Source of the DNA: Desulfoscipio geothermicus
GTDB lineage: Bacteria > Bacillota > Desulfotomaculia > Desulfotomaculales > Desulfallaceae
Assembly (NCBI GenBank): GCA_016841205.1
Contig: JAENZP010000017.1
Coordinates: forward strand, 1-64,000
Direction: 5' to 3'
DNA: 64,000 nucleotides
Position 1 is the stretch's first letter, and every line of letters starts with the position of its first letter. Both the position numbers and the translations under genes were made by a program. Positions 55,038 through 63,909 of the stretch are shown one piece after another. The notes under the pieces were generated by a model. It did not search any database, was not told the origin of the DNA, and worked only from the letters and a program-made list of their open reading frames with translations.

Positions 55038-55066
55038 ACCGGGGGGTTTCTCCCCCGGTATGTTGT
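55038..55066 (+). terminator. Attenuator-like hairpin between livJ and livH
   Basis: ACCGGGGG pairs with CCCCCGGT around a 6-nt loop, then ATGTTGTTTTT. The stem is strong but the T-run is interrupted. It likely terminates part of the transcripts, giving an excess of binding protein over permease, and protects the livJ 3' end. Confidence 0.7.
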
Positions 55067-55085
55067 TTTTGGGGGTATAGCGGAT

Positions 55086-55970
55086 ATGGAGTTTTTTCTG
55101 GAACAGGTGATCAACGGATTACAGCTGGGGTTGGTTTATGCTCTAATCGCCCTCGGCTATACCATGGTATACGGTATTGTCAAGTTAATCAATTTCGCCC
55201 ACGGCGACGTGTTCATGGTGGGTGCGTTCCTGGGCTATTTCGGGTTCACATACTGGGGCTTGCCCTGGCCCGTAGCTATTATAATGTCGATGGTGTTCTG
55301 CGCTATTTTGGGGGTGGTGATTGAGCGCATCGCCTACCGGCCGCTGCGTTATGCGCCCCGCATGATTGCCTTGATCAGCGCCATCGGCGTATCTTTTTTC
55401 CTAGAGTACTTTTGTTCTCTTCGATTCGTGTTCGGCGCCAACTACCGCGTGGTACAACGCCCGCTATCCGAAGTAAGCTGGCAAATCGGAGGTATAACTA
55501 TCACAAATATTCAAGTACTGATTCTGGTAGCCGTGGTGGCTATGCTGATCTTTTTGCAGTGGATCGTTCACCGCACTAAGATGGGCGCAGCCATGCGCAC
55601 GGTATCCTTCGACCACGACGCCGCACGGCTGATGGGCGTCAACGTGGATCGCACCATCTCCTTTACCTTTGCTCTGGGCTCGGCTATGGCGGCTATGGGC
55701 GGAGTATTGTATGCCATAGCTTACCCGCAGATCCAGCCCTTTATGGGCATTATGCCTGGTTTAAAAGCTTTTACCGCCGCAGTGCTAGGCGGCATCGGAC
55801 TTATCCCGGGTGCCGTGCTGGGAGCGTTAATCATGGGCCAGGTGGAAACCATGACAGCTGCTTTTATTTCTTCCCAGTTGCGCGACGCCATTGCCTTCGG
55901 TATTCTTATTGTTGTTCTATTATTCAGGCCAACGGGCATCCTCGGCCGGACAGAAACAGAAAAGGTTTAA
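55086..55970 (+). CDS. livH: Branched-chain amino acid ABC transporter permease LivH (294 aa)
   Basis: Eight-helix inner-membrane permease. N-terminal Q-L-G-L-V-Y-A-L-I-A-L-G-Y-T-M-V-Y-G-I-V-K-L is typical, and the EAA-like loop is G-A-V-L-G-G-I-G-L-I-P-G-A-V-L-G-A. Forms the translocation pore with LivM. Confidence 0.94.
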   Translation: MEFFLEQVINGLQLGLVYALIALGYTMVYGIVKLINFAHGDVFMVGAFLGYFGFTYWGLPWPVAIIMSMVFCAILGVVIERIAYRPLRYAPRMIALISAIGVSFFLEYFCSLRFVFGANYRVVQRPLSEVSWQIGGITITNIQVLILVAVVAMLIFLQWIVHRTKMGAAMRTVSFDHDAARLMGVNVDRTISFTFALGSAMAAMGGVLYAIAYPQIQPFMGIMPGLKAFTAAVLGGIGLIPGAVLGALIMGQVETMTAAFISSQLRDAIAFGILIVVLLFRPTGILGRTETEKV

Positions 55971-55985
55971 AAGGCGGTATTGTAT

Positions 55986-56990
55986 ATGGGACGTAATAAC
56001 AATCAATTAATAAAATCAATTGCTGGCGTAATTATTTTCTATGCATTAATAAAGACCGCCATATTGACAGGTTTTTTAAATCCTTACTGGCAGCGGGTTT
56101 TAGATCAAAGTCTAATTTACGTCATCGGTTCCCTGGGTCTGAGCCTGATCTTTGGTTTTGCCGGACAGTTTTCCATCGGCCACGCGGCATTTTTCGGTTT
56201 AGGGGCCTACAGTGGCGGCCTGGTCAGTAAAATGCTGGGCACGGGGAGCATTCCGGCTTTCCTGCTGGCTTTGCTGGTAAGTATGTTATTTACCGCCCTG
56301 GTAGCCTACTTAATTGGCAAACCCGTACTAAGACTGCAGTCGGACTACCTGGGCATCGCCACCCTGGGCTTCGGAGTGATTGTCAAGGTGGCCCTGGATA
56401 ACGCCAACAAGCTGATCCCGGAAATGGGCGGCGCTACCGGTATGACCGGCGTACCCCAGGTGGTCACCTTTGAATGGGTATTCTTTTTCACCGTGCTGGC
56501 GATTATTATTTCCCGTAATTTTTTACATTCCACCTATGGCCGGGTATGTACCTCGATCAGGGAAGACGAAATTGCCACCAGCGCGGTGGGTATCAACCCG
56601 GCTAAGTATAAAATGCTGGTATTTGTATTCGGATGCGCCTTGGCCGGGCTGGCCGGCGGTATCTACGCACATTGTTACCCATTTTTACATCCCAGCAGCT
56701 TTGATTTCTTACAGTCCTTCAACTTCCTGATTATTGTAGTGGCCGGAGGCATGGGCAGCCTGACGGGCACGGTAGTCACCGCCGTTGGCTGGGTGTTCCT
56801 GCAAGAAGGACTGCGGTTCGCGCTGGGCGAGGCATTCATGGACTGGCGCGGGGTTATCTATGCGGTGCTGCTGATCATCCTTGTGCTGGTGCGCCAGCAA
56901 GGGCTGTTCGGCAACAAGGAAATTGGGGTTTTAGCACCACGGGCTGTGCTGACAAAAGGGGGTAAAAAAAATGCCGCTCCTGAAAGTTAG
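55986..56990 (+). CDS. livM: Branched-chain amino acid ABC transporter permease LivM (334 aa)
   Basis: Second permease of the liv system. Motifs: F-G-F-A-G-Q-F-S-I-G-H-A-A-F-F-G-L-G-A-Y near residue 58, R-E-D-E-I-A-T-S-A-V-G-I-N near 195, and G-G-M-G-S-L-T-G-T-V near 262. I choose the ATG at 55986, 8 nt after AAGGCGG. An in-frame TTG two codons earlier is too close. Overlaps livG by 20 bp. Confidence 0.94.
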   Translation: MGRNNNQLIKSIAGVIIFYALIKTAILTGFLNPYWQRVLDQSLIYVIGSLGLSLIFGFAGQFSIGHAAFFGLGAYSGGLVSKMLGTGSIPAFLLALLVSMLFTALVAYLIGKPVLRLQSDYLGIATLGFGVIVKVALDNANKLIPEMGGATGMTGVPQVVTFEWVFFFTVLAIIISRNFLHSTYGRVCTSIREDEIATSAVGINPAKYKMLVFVFGCALAGLAGGIYAHCYPFLHPSSFDFLQSFNFLIIVVAGGMGSLTGTVVTAVGWVFLQEGLRFALGEAFMDWRGVIYAVLLIILVLVRQQGLFGNKEIGVLAPRAVLTKGGKKNAAPES

Positions 56991-57741
56991 TAACCTGTGC
57001 AAGTCTTTCGGCGGTCTACAGGCTGTAAGCAATATAAACCTGACACTTGAACCAGGTGAAGTGGTCGGTCTGATCGGTCCAAACGGGGCTGGTAAAACCA
57101 CGGTATTCAATTTAATTACGGGTCATTTTCCTCCTACCTCGGGTGAAATAGTTTTTGAGGGTAACACCCTGGTGGGAAAAGCCCCCTTTGAAATTTGCAA
57201 CACTGGTATTGCCAGAACGTTCCAGAATATCCGACTATTTAAGGACAATAACGTGCTTGACAATGTGCGGGCGGCCTTTCACTCCAGTACGGACTATGGA
57301 CTCCTGGGTGCAATTTTCCGGACCCCCAGGTTTCGCTCAGAGGAAAAAAGAATTACCAACGCAGCCATAAACTTGCTGGAAACTTTAAATCTAGCCAACC
57401 GGGCCAATGATACGGCAGCCAGCCTGCCTTACGGAGACCAACGCCGCCTGGAGATAGCCCGGGCCCTAGCCGGCAGTCCCAAGCTGCTTCTGCTGGATGA
57501 GCCCGCCGCCGGCATGAACCCTTCCGAGGTAGTAAATCTTGTGGAGTTAATTAAAAACGTTAAAGCCCAATTTAACCTTACAGTGCTCCTCATCGAACAC
57601 CAGATGGGCTTAGTCATGAACCTGTGTGACCGGGTGGTGGTTATGGACTTCGGCGAGGTGATTGCTGCCGGGCTGCCGAGCGTTATAAGACAAGATCCAA
57701 AGGTTTTGGAAGCATACCTGGGCAAGGGGGCGTTCGCCTAA
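56971..57741 (+). CDS. livG: Branched-chain amino acid ABC transporter ATPase LivG (256 aa)
   Basis: Walker A G-P-N-G-A-G-K-T-T near residue 36, signature motif variant S-L-P-Y-G-D-Q-R-R-L-E-I-A-R-A-L-A, Walker B L-L-L-L-D-E-P-A-A-G-M-N-P, switch His in I-E-H-Q-M. The Y-G-D-Q-R-R form of the signature is normal for LivG. Ends on the same base that begins livF. Confidence 0.95.
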   Translation: MPLLKVSNLCKSFGGLQAVSNINLTLEPGEVVGLIGPNGAGKTTVFNLITGHFPPTSGEIVFEGNTLVGKAPFEICNTGIARTFQNIRLFKDNNVLDNVRAAFHSSTDYGLLGAIFRTPRFRSEEKRITNAAINLLETLNLANRANDTAASLPYGDQRRLEIARALAGSPKLLLLDEPAAGMNPSEVVNLVELIKNVKAQFNLTVLLIEHQMGLVMNLCDRVVVMDFGEVIAAGLPSVIRQDPKVLEAYLGKGAFA

Positions 57742-58445
57742 TGCTTGAAGTAAAAAATATAGAAGTATATTACGGTTTGATTAAAGCCCTGCATGGCGTA
57801 TCCTTTGAAGTTAAACAAGGTGAAATTGTAACCCTTATTGGCGCTAACGGCGCGGGCAAGAGCACCTCATTACGCACCATTTCAGCGCTCATAAAACCCA
57901 AAGCGGGGACCATTACCTTCCAGGGACAGGATATTACCGGCATGGCTCCCCATAAAATAGTGACACAAGGGCTTTCCCACGTACCCGAAGGACGCAAGGT
58001 AATCGGCGACATGACGGTCCTGGAGAATTTACGCATGGGCGCTTATACAAGGCGTGATAAAGGGGAAATTGCCGCCTCCCTGGATGAGGTGTTTTCCCGG
58101 TTCCCCCGCTTGAAGGAGCGTGCCAACCAGTTTGCCGGCACCCTTTCGGGTGGCGAGCAGCAAATGCTGGCCATTGGACGGGGCATCATGTCCAGGCCTA
58201 AACTGCTGCTGCTGGATGAGCCCTCGATGGGCCTTTCCCCCAAGCTGGTGGAGGAGATCTTTTCCATCATTTCAACCATTAACAGCCAGGGTACCACCAT
58301 CCTGCTGGTAGAACAAAACGCCTTTATGGCTCTGCAGGTGGCCCACCGGGCCTATGTGCTGGAAGCCGGCAGGGTGGTGCTGTCAGGGGATGCCAAGGAG
58401 CTGCAGGCAGATGAAAAGGTTCGCTCGGCCTATCTGGGTGAATAG
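57741..58445 (+). CDS. livF: Branched-chain amino acid ABC transporter ATPase LivF (234 aa)
   Basis: Walker A G-A-N-G-A-G-K-S-T near residue 35, signature L-S-G-G-E-Q-Q-M-L-A-I-G-R, Walker B L-L-L-L-D-E-P-S-M-G-L-S-P, switch in V-E-Q-N-A. Pairs with LivG. Translation couples through TAATG. Last gene of the operon, followed by a strong terminator. Confidence 0.95.
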   Translation: MLEVKNIEVYYGLIKALHGVSFEVKQGEIVTLIGANGAGKSTSLRTISALIKPKAGTITFQGQDITGMAPHKIVTQGLSHVPEGRKVIGDMTVLENLRMGAYTRRDKGEIAASLDEVFSRFPRLKERANQFAGTLSGGEQQMLAIGRGIMSRPKLLLLDEPSMGLSPKLVEEIFSIISTINSQGTTILLVEQNAFMALQVAHRAYVLEAGRVVLSGDAKELQADEKVRSAYLGE

Positions 58446-58460
58446 CCTGATTTATATCAT

Positions 58461-58516
58461 AAGAACCTCCAAAATTGTCACCTATTGCGCGATAATTTGG
58501 AGGTTCTTATTTTTTA
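58461..58516 (+). terminator. Terminator of the liv operon
   Basis: AAGAACCTCCAAA pairs with TTTGGAGGTTCTT (13 bp) around a loop that forms further pairs, followed by ATTTTTT. 15 bp after the livF stop. Confidence 0.88.
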
Positions 58517-58540
58517 AATAATTATTATTGGCGTCTCCAA

Positions 58541-58880
58541 AATCTTAACTGAGCAACTAATTTGTTTTGCCAATCCTTAACCGGCACCAGTCTGCCAAAG
58601 AATAAATGGTCTTCCCCCGATAAATTAGACAGTGTCTTAATCACTATTTCTTTGAATTTTACAGTTTTCCCAACAGTTTCCCTTTCGGCTCATAGAGCAC
58701 TTAATGCCATGTCCGTTCAGCAAACGTTGGTATGCGTGACTAGCATATTGACTACCACGGTCAGAATGTGAAGTAGTCCATAGCCTGGTTTTCGTTGATG
58801 TGTGGCTATTCTTAGGGCCTGAACAACTAGCTTCTGCGTCATACACAACCAACTATTTTCCTTTTGGGTGATATTAGTTA
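58541..58880 (-). pseudogene. IS3-family transposase (OrfB) remnant
   Basis: Minus frames give [20 protein letters not shown] then, after a frameshift, [13 protein letters not shown] and [11 protein letters not shown], the second Asp region of the IS3/IS150 integrase core. A different frame ends with D-W-Q-N-K-L-V-A-Q-L-R-F, an integrase-like tail. There are at least two shifts and no N-terminal half or OrfA. No terminal repeats were found. Confidence 0.75.
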
Positions 58881-59100
58881 CAACGAAGAGGGATTGCCTT
58901 GCAAATTAACATTTACAAAAAATAAGAGCCATTGTCCTGTTGACTTGCCGGAAGACACCCAATATATATTGGAACGCTTGTTGGCGTATAGGTCTAGTCT
59001 TAGTCGCTGCCTGGATTGGGTGGGGGATGTGGAACAGGATAAAGTTACCATAAGCATATCGAAGGCGGTAAAAAGCTTGATTAACATAAGGAATGTTTGA
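58864..59100 (+). CDS. Small hypothetical protein (78 aa), doubtful
   Basis: Frame from TTG at 58864 to TGA at 59100. I do not recognise it. Soluble and mildly acidic, with a helical stretch T-Q-Y-I-L-E-R-L-L-A-Y-R. There is no clear ribosome site before it and it overlaps the IS3 remnant, so it may be the tail of a lost gene. A following 24-codon frame and a terminator suggest a former transcription unit. Confidence 0.3.
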   Translation: MGDISYNEEGLPCKLTFTKNKSHCPVDLPEDTQYILERLLAYRSSLSRCLDWVGDVEQDKVTISISKAVKSLINIRNV

Positions 59101-59128
59101 TCTGTGAAATAGAAAAGGAGAATGACTA

Positions 59129-59203
59129 ATGGGCTTAGATAAATTGACTTGCCTGTTAAAAACAGTCCTTTTACCAAGGATTACAGTACAGAACAAAGAT
59201 TGA
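59129..59203 (+). CDS. Possible small peptide (24 aa)
   Basis: ATG at 59129 after AAAAGGAGAA (spacing 6-7), a good site for such a short frame. The product is basic and part-hydrophobic (M-G-L-D-K-L-T-C-L-L-K-T-V-L-L). It ends 70 bp before a clear terminator. It may be a real small protein or debris. Confidence 0.3.
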   Translation: MGLDKLTCLLKTVLLPRITVQNKD

Positions 59204-59272
59204 CGGCTTAACGTATCATCAGTTATTATGGTAAAACTTTAAGTAAAAAAGCCTTACGTAGTAACCAATTTA

Positions 59273-59313
59273 AGCGGTCTGACAAGCGTTAAAATGTCAG
59301 CCGCTTTTTTATT
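59273..59313 (+). terminator. Terminator after the small-ORF unit
   Basis: AGCGG-T-CTGACA pairs with TGTCAG-CCGCT (one bulged T) around a 10-nt loop, followed by TTTTTATT. A proper intrinsic terminator on the plus strand. Confidence 0.8.
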
Positions 59314-60001
59314 CAGAAAAATCTTTCCCCTTTAAACTCTTCCCTCTGTAAATATCTAACCACTACTAGATTATTGGTATGATTAGAAAAGTTACAGGGA
59401 ATTAATTTTATCTGCAAATTACTTAAAAAACCGCTTTAATTCGCCATATTGCTTATCATTGCAATATCAAATAATACCCAAACTATAAATCCACAAAACT
59501 GATTGTTTATTAGTCGGAAATAGCTGTAAATAAAAACGAGGTAGCCATAGGTGTATACTTTGTCCGCTAAAGGCTGTTAAAAAAAGTTAATCATATGGAA
59601 TTTTTGTCCAGGGCGGGCCGGTTATATGCAAATTAAGAAGCAATTTATCTACAGCAATCTTTATTCGCATTTGTCGAAATTTTATAAATAAATTAATTTA
59701 AAACAATATTACATTTTAATATAAAATATGGTAATATTTTCTGGTAACTGTTATAAAGTACTTTTCCATTAGGGTTAGTCTAAAACCGTGAGCTATGTAG
59801 TGATTTTGTAATATTGGTGTATATAAGCAAACTGTTTTTTCTCTACGATGTTAGAGGAACAACCAAGCAATCTGTAGCCCTCATCCACATTTTAACAGCA
59901 TATATTGTTGTTAAACTAAAAAGATCATTGTTAGATCGTAAAGGTAAATTGTCTCACCTGCTTCTACTTGCTTACTATTTCTTGAAAAATAGTTTCGCAT
60001 T
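59314..60001. other. AT-rich stretch without recognised genes
   Basis: Nearly 700 bp of AT-rich sequence between the small-ORF terminator and the IS4 remnant. Scattered start and stop codons, no ribosome-site-linked frame. May include the lost end of an IS element; no inverted repeats were seen. Confidence 0.5.
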
Positions 60002-60552
60002 CTATTTTACGTCGTCCTTTTGATATGCGTTTAGGTTTGCGGCGAAGGCGGTAAAAGGTTCGTAAAGATAGGCATCTAGCAATTTTTTAATATTTAACAA
60101 TGGCTCTTTATACCCTGTTATCAACTTTAGTGACATAAAGAAATAATTTAATTAACGCTAAACAACTTTTTGCACGGCTTGCTGGCTTGTGCCGTGCTTA
60201 ACTAGAAAGTGTTGTTTAATCCATTTAAAGAACAGTTCTATTTGCCAGCGATTGCGGTAGATGTCACCTATTTATTCGGTGTCCAACTTGAAATCGTTGG
60301 TGATGATAGTTACGGGTTTACCTTGAGATCTTCGACTTCCATAAGTCTAAGAGGATGTTTCTATTTGATTAATGCCCTTTGTCCCCAGGTGAACGGTTTG
60401 ATGCTTTTTAATTTGGCTTGCTGAATCTACCGGAAATTCTTTGATTACTTCAATTTTTGCATTGCCCTTTAGGCCGGTAATAAACCTAGCACTATTTTCG
60501 CATTGATTATCAAATTTCTTGTAGTCCTCATATCCTCTGTCAAAAACCATTT
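60002..60552 (-). pseudogene. IS4-family transposase remnant
   Basis: Minus frames give V-F-D-R-G-Y-E-D-Y-K-K-F (second Asp of the DDE triad), then in another frame I-Y-R-N-R-W-Q-I-E-L-F-F-K-W-I-K-Q-H (the Y-(2)-R-(3)-E-(6)-K IS4 signature) and I-T-G-Y-K-E-P-L-L-N-I-K-K-L-L to a stop at 60002-60004. Stops and shifts break the frame. The first half is absent. Confidence 0.82.
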
Positions 60553-61129
60553 AAAGCATCTTTGTCTGTAACTACCAAGGTGTGATTATTGCTTTATCTA
60601 GTTGTTATAGAACTTGACATTATAGAAATTCTCTTTATATAACGCTAGTGATTTTAAAGTGAACTTTAATTTTACATTTGTTGGCATTATTAATATCAAA
60701 TTAAATTGATTACATATTAAGCAATGTTACAAGCGTTGTTGATAAAACTAGAAGTTTGTAGGATGGGTAACTTGTCCGATAATTTTTACAGATGCTTACA
60801 CCCCCCCAAGTACTAATACGCAAAGTATAATTTAATTATAGGGGTTGCTAAAAATACTTAAACATGTGTTCGCATTAGGAATGTTAAACAATAAAAGGAT
60901 ATGATAGGTGATTATATAGCTAGTTAAGTTAAAGAGGAAATTATTTTAGATTTCTATATGCTGCCTTTGGTAGACAGTTAAACAGGAAGGAGTGAGATAT
61001 ATAATTTATTGCTTTTTATATTATTTGACAGGAGGTGATAAAAAACCACCTTTGGCTGGCTTTAAAGTAAATTCTTTTAAAGAGCCTTTTTACTTCCAAA
61101 AATTATCGTTATATTAAGGAGCTGATAAG
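60553..61129. other. Upstream region of the beta-propeller gene
   Basis: AT-rich. A TATAAT at 61000-61005 with TTAAAC 16 bp before it is a weak promoter candidate. The distal SD is at 61031-61039. GGCTTTAAA pairs with TTTAAAGAGCC at about 61059-61086, followed by TTTTTACTT, a possible attenuator in the leader. Confidence 0.4.
61031..61039 (+). promoter_or_regulatory. Distal Shine-Dalgarno (GGAGGTGAT) upstream of the beta-propeller gene
   Basis: A perfect anti-SD complement 90 nt before the ATG at 61130, which has its own AAGGAGC site. No usable start follows it within 12 nt. Candidate STAB-SD-like stabiliser. Confidence 0.4.
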
Positions 61130-63037
61130 ATGAATAAGCGCATGACAAAAAAAATAATGGTTATTTTTTTAATGTTAATAATTTTGGTTACTTTGAATGT
61201 TGGAGTAATATTTGCAAACAGTGATTATGCAGAAAAGACCTATACTACGACGGATGACTTTAACCTGGGAACAAAAATCAATGTAGTCACTACAGATGAT
61301 GAAATTAAACTTGATGATACTACAAAACCCTTAAACATAATATGGGTAGCAGTATCCACAAAAGGGACTATTGTAAAAATTGATACAGAAACCGGAGATG
61401 TGCTTGGTGAATATAAAACAGCGCCGGCTGGAGAACCTACAAATCCTTCCAGAACGACAGTAGATAAAAATGGTAGTGTTTGGGTTGCTAATCGTGACGG
61501 CCATTCCGTAACCCGTGTATGTACACCTGAAAGCGGTCTGTGGGTTGACAGAAATGGCAATGGTATATGTGATACCTCCACTGGTCTTGGTGATATAAGA
61601 AACTGGACTGGCTCAGATGCTACTACTGCGGATGATGAGTGCATTATAAATTATGTTCTGGTGAGTTCATCTGGCACAAGACATGTTTCTGTCGATGAAA
61701 ATAACAATGTATGGGTCAGTGGTATAAGTGGCCGAATTTTTAATTTGATTGATGGTGATACAGGGGTAATTATAAGAACAGAGGGTCCCTTTAGTGCTGG
61801 TGGATATGGTGGGCTGATTGATGAGAATAACGTAATTTGGTCAGAATCTTCGGGTCAACTTTTAAGATGGGATACTGTTAACGGCACAGTAAACTATTTA
61901 GGAAGTGGTTATGGACTTACCATAGATTCGAATGGCAACGTATGGGATACTAGTTATGGCGGAGGCACTATCAGCAAGTATGCTCCAGATGGTAGTTTAT
62001 TGGGCAAATACTCTCAGGGATTTACTTGGGCTCAAGGTTGTGTTGCTGATGAAAATGACGACATTTGGGTAGCTCATTCCCTTAATGGAGCATCCATAGG
62101 ACATTTGAAGAATGACGGTACCTATGTAGGAAGCGTTTCTGTTCCTCAAGGGCCAACAGGTGTGGCTGTTGATGCCAAAGGATTTATCTGGGCAACCTGT
62201 TATTACGGTCGGGTAGCTGTAAAAATAGATCCTAATGCTGGACCTATCGGGTCTGACGGAGTTACCCATGTTGGCACAGTCGTTGATACAACAGATGACT
62301 TGGGTGGGAATTTATACAATTATAGTGACATGACCGGCAGCACCCTGCAAGGCGCTCCAAATATGGGGACATGGTCGGTAATATATAACAGCAGTATTAC
62401 AGATGCAAAATGGGGCGTAATTGATTGGAATGAAGTTATAGTTGGTGACGGCAACATAAATGTTACAGTGGCAAGCAGTAATGACGGAGTAAACTTTGGT
62501 GCTCCATTAGATGTTGTAAATGGTGCTGATACCACTGTTGCTGATGGGCAATATCTCAAGGTTACCGTCAATTTCAAGCGCGCCACTACTGGACAGAGCC
62601 CGATTTTAGAGGATATCACCGTAAGAACAGAGGTCACGAATATTCCTCCAGACACTACCAAAGCATACCCAAGCATAGCAACAATCTGGCCCCCAAATCA
62701 TAAGTTTGTTGATATTAGCATTCTTGGGGTAACAGATCCAGACGGTGATCCGGTTACTATAGAGATCACGGAGATCACCAGCGATGAGGCAACCACTGCG
62801 ATCAGTTCAGGTGGCGAGACCCACTCGCCTGATGCATCCATAATAGAGAAAAGTATAGCTAGCGTTCGTGCTGAAAGAGCAGGTAATGGCGATGGCAGAG
62901 TCTATGAAATTACATTTATTGCTATTGACAGCAGCGGTGGAGAGAGCACGGGAAGTGTTAAGGTAAGCGTACCGAATAATGTAAAGGCTATTGCTACAGA
63001 TAGCGGACAGAATTATGATGCTACACAAGTAAATTAG
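61130..63037 (+). CDS. Secreted NHL/Vgb-like beta-propeller protein (635 aa)
   Basis: Signal peptide residues 1-30 (cleavage after I-F-A). Residues about 60-400 contain six or so blades with the pattern V-D-x-N-G-S-V-W-V-A, including S-V-D-E-N-N-N-V-W-V-S and T-I-D-S-N-G-N-V-W-D, typical of NHL/streptogramin-lyase-like propellers. A D-x-N-G-x-G-x-C-D Ca-type loop lies near 143. Residues about 410-505 are beta-rich, and residues about 510-620 form a terminal Ig-like domain with I-W-P-P-N-H-K-F-V-D-I, a tail also seen in other secreted proteins. No anchor motif. Lies in a transposon-scarred segment with its own terminator. Probably extracellular binding or adhesion. Confidence 0.82.
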   Translation: MNKRMTKKIMVIFLMLIILVTLNVGVIFANSDYAEKTYTTTDDFNLGTKINVVTTDDEIKLDDTTKPLNIIWVAVSTKGTIVKIDTETGDVLGEYKTAPAGEPTNPSRTTVDKNGSVWVANRDGHSVTRVCTPESGLWVDRNGNGICDTSTGLGDIRNWTGSDATTADDECIINYVLVSSSGTRHVSVDENNNVWVSGISGRIFNLIDGDTGVIIRTEGPFSAGGYGGLIDENNVIWSESSGQLLRWDTVNGTVNYLGSGYGLTIDSNGNVWDTSYGGGTISKYAPDGSLLGKYSQGFTWAQGCVADENDDIWVAHSLNGASIGHLKNDGTYVGSVSVPQGPTGVAVDAKGFIWATCYYGRVAVKIDPNAGPIGSDGVTHVGTVVDTTDDLGGNLYNYSDMTGSTLQGAPNMGTWSVIYNSSITDAKWGVIDWNEVIVGDGNINVTVASSNDGVNFGAPLDVVNGADTTVADGQYLKVTVNFKRATTGQSPILEDITVRTEVTNIPPDTTKAYPSIATIWPPNHKFVDISILGVTDPDGDPVTIEITEITSDEATTAISSGGETHSPDASIIEKSIASVRAERAGNGDGRVYEITFIAIDSSGGESTGSVKVSVPNNVKAIATDSGQNYDATQVN

Positions 63038-63056
63038 TAATATTTCTAACCATAAG

Positions 63057-63097
63057 GAAAAAGACCGCATTATTTAATAGTGTGGTCTTTTCTTTTT
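63057..63097 (+). terminator. Terminator of the beta-propeller gene
   Basis: AAAAGACCGCA pairs with TGTGGTCTTTT over 11 bp (one G-T), followed by CTTTTT. 20 bp past the stop. Confidence 0.85.
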
Positions 63098-63190
63098 AAA
63101 ACGGTAATGTCAAATATATTGGTTCTTCCGCACTTTTGATGCTTGGTGAACAAGAGTATAACCTTGTTGCAACTCAAGAATAGGGATAAT

Positions 63191-63208
63191 AAGTTAACTA
63201 GTTAACTT
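63191..63208. repeat. Perfect 18-bp palindrome
   Basis: AAGTTAACTAGTTAACTT reads the same on both strands. It directly precedes the REP-like GGTGCCTGGCACC and may be part of the same element or an operator. Confidence 0.5.
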
Positions 63209-63211
63209 AAC

Positions 63212-63224
63212 GGTGCCTGGCACC
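63212..63224. repeat. REP-like palindrome GGTGCCTGGCACC
   Basis: GGTGCC and GGCACC flank one T. Sequences of this kind recur in many anaerobe genomes near REP-associated (Y1) transposases. No such transposase is adjacent here. A single copy in this window. Confidence 0.5.
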
Positions 63225-63294
63225 TTGTGTTCTGTCGTTATCCATTATTCCTGTTCCAGTAAAAAAATCTGATGTTAGCGCCAAATTATAAATG

Positions 63295-63909
63295 TCATTG
63301 AGCCTTACTATGTTTCTTTTTAATTCTTATTTTCCCCCAAACAGTCATCCCAATAAGCACTACTACTCCGGCAATTAAATATAGATAATAGTCATTAAGT
63401 AGGACATCTAACTTCATCCTGCTTCGACCAATGATAAACCCTAATGATATTAGCGTAATTATCCAACAAGCAGCTCCTAACACCGCCATGCTGATCGCAG
63501 GAATAAAGGGCACTTTATTTATTCCGGAAAGATAAGGTACAGCACTACGGGCCACAGGTAAAAAATAAGCGATAAATATAGCATAAAGGCCGTATTTATT
63601 AAACCATTTTTCTATCCTGGCCATTTTTTCAGGTGTTATGCCTCCATAATGACCGTATTTTTCTATAAACGTTGTTCCGATTATTCGGCCGATGTTATAT
63701 CCCGAAGCAAACCCGCCCAATGTACCAGCCATAGCTACTATAAAAATCCAATATAAATTTAAAATACCCATCTGTGAAAAATATCCCGATAAGGTAAGCA
63801 TTGTCTTTGATGGCATGGGGATACCCAATGTATCAATAAACATGGTAAAAAAAACCGCCCAGTAGCCATAAAGATCAACGAGTTTCAATACCATACTTTT
63901 AAAGTCCAC
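63295..63909 (-). CDS. DedA-family (SNARE-associated/VTT) membrane protein (204 aa)
   Basis: About five hydrophobic segments with the DedA pattern: F-I-D-T-L-G-I-P-M-P-S-K-T near residue 25, G-x-x-x-G-Y-N-I-G-R-I-I-G (residues about 66-78), and F-L-P-V-A-R-S-A-V-P-Y-L-S-G (conserved F-x-R-x-x-P loop) near 116. DedA proteins recycle undecaprenyl phosphate or flip lipids and support envelope homeostasis. Minus strand, ATG at 63909 after GAGGGAAA. Substrate not determined. Confidence 0.92.
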   Translation of the reverse strand: MDFKSMVLKLVDLYGYWAVFFTMFIDTLGIPMPSKTMLTLSGYFSQMGILNLYWIFIVAMAGTLGGFASGYNIGRIIGTTFIEKYGHYGGITPEKMARIEKWFNKYGLYAIFIAYFLPVARSAVPYLSGINKVPFIPAISMAVLGAACWIITLISLGFIIGRSRMKLDVLLNDYYLYLIAGVVVLIGMTVWGKIRIKKKHSKAQ

